From positions 992,001 through 1,056,000 of the forward strand of contig NC_007204.1 in the NCBI RefSeq assembly GCF_000012305.1: a stretch of DNA of 64,000 nt, written 5' to 3'. Made by a program: the position numbers and the translations under genes. The DNA is from Psychrobacter arcticus 273-4 (GTDB lineage Bacteria > Pseudomonadota > Gammaproteobacteria > Pseudomonadales > Moraxellaceae). The notes under the pieces are model-generated. The model made no database searches and was not told the DNA's origin. It saw only the letters and a program-made list of their open reading frames with translations. Below are positions 62,405 to 64,000 of this stretch, in pieces (positions within the stretch are counted from its first letter, which is position 1; every line of letters begins with the position of its first letter).

Positions 62405-64000
62405 AATTCAAAGTCTTATGTTTGGCTATGCCGATGCTTGTTTCAGCATGGGCAAATGCGAATATTCAAATCTACCCATCGAAAGGTATTTTTGGATTGG
62501 AGCAAGGTTGTCGTACCGATCCTAGCAAATATGAAGCGAATGGTTCTTCTTATAAAGCCAATGGTTCTTCAATTGTGTGTGATTTTAGTCAGGCTGTTGA
62601 CAATGAGGTCATCCGTAAGCAAGCCGAACAACTGTTTGTACAAGGTTTAAAACAGAATTTTGGTGAGCAAGTCGTTGATACCATTTCACAAAAAACTAAG
62701 AGTCGTACTTATATCGCATCGTTAGAAGTTTTACGGGCGAGTGAATACATGGTGAAAAAGGATTCAACCACAGAAATTTTCCTGCCTGTTACCTTAAGTA
62801 TAAAGCTTACCAATATATTATCGGGTGAAGTGATTTATAGCGACAGTGCAACCTTGTCGCAACCGATTCAAGTCTTAAGTTCTGATATTGAATCAGCTAC
62901 AACAAAAGCAGCAATTAAGCAGCAATTTCAAAGTACTTTGTTGACCTTGACTCAACAAGTCACTCAAGAATTGAAGTCGAAACTTAAAGTTTCTGAAACT
63001 GAAACTCAAGTGATCGATCAATGGAAATCTTATCTGGTTCTAGATAAAGGTTTTAAGCAAGGAATTGCTGCACAAGATGAGCTGAGTTCAACAGAGGGTG
63101 ATTTGATTCGTGTGGTACACGCGGACAGTGATTATGCTGTGGCTGTGCCAATATTGATGCAGGGCAATAGTAAGCGCTTTAGCAAAGTATCGACCAATAC
63201 ACGTCAGGCCATGAATAAGCCCAAAGCTTTGGTGGTTGATGTATTGACCTATAAAAGTGAATCGGAACAAGGTGAATCGGAAGATCTAATTGAGCAAATT
63301 TTTTCTGATGCAGTAGGTGAGCAAGCCTCGTTTACTTTGACCCCAGTCAATCGACGTTATAGCGCTATGGCACAAAGCATTAGTGAACAGACTGCTTTGG
63401 CGCAAAGTGAAGATATTAATCAACGTGAGTTACCTGAATTTTTTATTCGGATTAATGTCATTCCTGTCATTGCTTATCAACAGCAGATTGGGAAAATGAC
63501 TCAGCAACAAGTTCTCCATAGTGAAGTTTTTGCTGAAATGATTGATCGTTCTGGTCGCGTGATCTACTCCGCACATGCAACAGATGATATTAAAGACGTG
63601 TTTTCAGAAGGAATGGGATTTTCTCTAGAGGCACGTAAAGAAGTTGTATTGAAAAATGCACTTTTGAAATTAGGTCAACAATTTCAAAAAGGGATTCAAT
63701 TTACTCGTTCTGATTTAAAAGTCTCGAGTTCAAGTGGTCATAACATTACCATTGATGATGCGGGGGAACGCTTAAGTACCGGAATGAAAGTCCATGTTTA
63801 TCATTCAGATAAGGCAGCAGGACGTAATATTCTGATTCCAACATGGGAAGCGACTGTTTTGGAACGTCAAGGTGCGAAAGTTACAGCGCAATTAGATTTC
63901 CCTGTCAACAGCAGTGATCGTTTACCCGTGCGTTCTGGAGACAGGATTTTGCTTGATAGTTCTGCTCCAGTGGGTGACTCGAAACAATCGCGTGTTTTAT
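62395..64000 (+). CDS. Exported protein, partial at window end
   Basis: The frame is open from a GTG at 62395 to the end of the window (at least 535 codons) without a stop. The N-terminus MHIKFKVLCLAMPMLVSAWANA is a signal peptide; later ATGs would destroy it, which favours the GTG start overlapping the previous gene by 10 bp. The middle shows SLEVLRASEYMVKKDSTTEIFLPVTLS and FFIRINVIPVIAYQQQ. The last visible part (LSTGMKVHVYHSD ... RLPVRSGDRILLD) looks like SH3-like barrels of FlgT-type C-terminal domains. It is probably a partner of the preceding protein in the envelope. Confidence 0.75.
   Translation, partial: MHIKFKVLCLAMPMLVSAWANANIQIYPSKGIFGLEQGCRTDPSKYEANGSSYKANGSSIVCDFSQAVDNEVIRKQAEQLFVQGLKQNFGEQVVDTISQKTKSRTYIASLEVLRASEYMVKKDSTTEIFLPVTLSIKLTNILSGEVIYSDSATLSQPIQVLSSDIESATTKAAIKQQFQSTLLTLTQQVTQELKSKLKVSETETQVIDQWKSYLVLDKGFKQGIAAQDELSSTEGDLIRVVHADSDYAVAVPILMQGNSKRFSKVSTNTRQAMNKPKALVVDVLTYKSESEQGESEDLIEQIFSDAVGEQASFTLTPVNRRYSAMAQSISEQTALAQSEDINQRELPEFFIRINVIPVIAYQQQIGKMTQQQVLHSEVFAEMIDRSGRVIYSAHATDDIKDVFSEGMGFSLEARKEVVLKNALLKLGQQFQKGIQFTRSDLKVSSSSGHNITIDDAGERLSTGMKVHVYHSDKAAGRNILIPTWEATVLERQGAKVTAQLDFPVNSSDRLPVRSGDRILLDSSAPVGDSKQSRVL

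Overview
The window looks like a chromosomal segment of a Psychrobacter-like member of the Moraxellaceae. Three things point there: the fimL-nudC and rnhA-dnaQ (fused) neighbourhood, a folate-independent methionine synthase cluster (mesX-mesD-flavin reductase), and a 138-bp palindromic element scattered through many intergenic gaps. That genus assignment is inference from gene content; no rRNA is present.

Positions 1-25.6 kb are mostly core chromosome: a BCCT osmolyte transporter, metK, nth with a lone rnfB-type ferredoxin, nudC, the twitching regulator fimL, an RNase HI/DnaQ fusion, a lipoprotein, a Tat-exported S66 peptidase, arfB, a SotB-like efflux pump, a cupin, an amine oxidase, a GST, an orphan NADAR-type antitoxin homologue, the MesX/MesD methionine synthase pair with a flavin reductase, and a TauE/SafE exporter. 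Twelve full or partial copies of the 138-bp element occur in the window; one provides the stop codon of mesX.

Positions 25.6-33.3 kb are a patchwork built by insertion sequences. A complete IS407-like element (25624-26820, with a CCAC target duplication) is followed by a small catabolic block (thioesterase, SMP-30 lactonase, iron alcohol dehydrogenase, orphan TRAP solute-binding protein). That block ends in an IS256-type transposase fragment. Then come an enterobacterial-looking rluF and a ppiC held between inverted IS3-type ends. A tRNA-Gly(GCC) and a 2-oxoacid decarboxylase follow.

From about 35.9 kb to the window end I infer a genomic island. A tRNA 3'-end fragment ending in CCA, next to a terminator-like hairpin, marks its left border (35902-35920). 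The first part is the mobility and maintenance section: a HUH-like Rep/YfjJ-type protein, a Zn-ribbon protein, a DUF932 gene broken by an IS3-family element, a YqaJ nuclease, a Cys-rich ICE-type protein and an AlpA regulator. Most of these units have their own terminator. The cargo follows. First is a four-gene AAA+ ATPase / helical protein / ZorA-like motor / ZorB-like OmpA module (44105-48923), the best candidate here for an undescribed defence system. Next are a duplicated hsdR tail, an LRAT-fold protein with a small membrane partner, a DUF2939 protein, a type I restriction-modification operon carrying a RhuM-Fic gene and a secreted protein (52227-60248), IS relics, and a two-gene exported-protein operon with weak FlgT-like resemblance that runs off the right edge.
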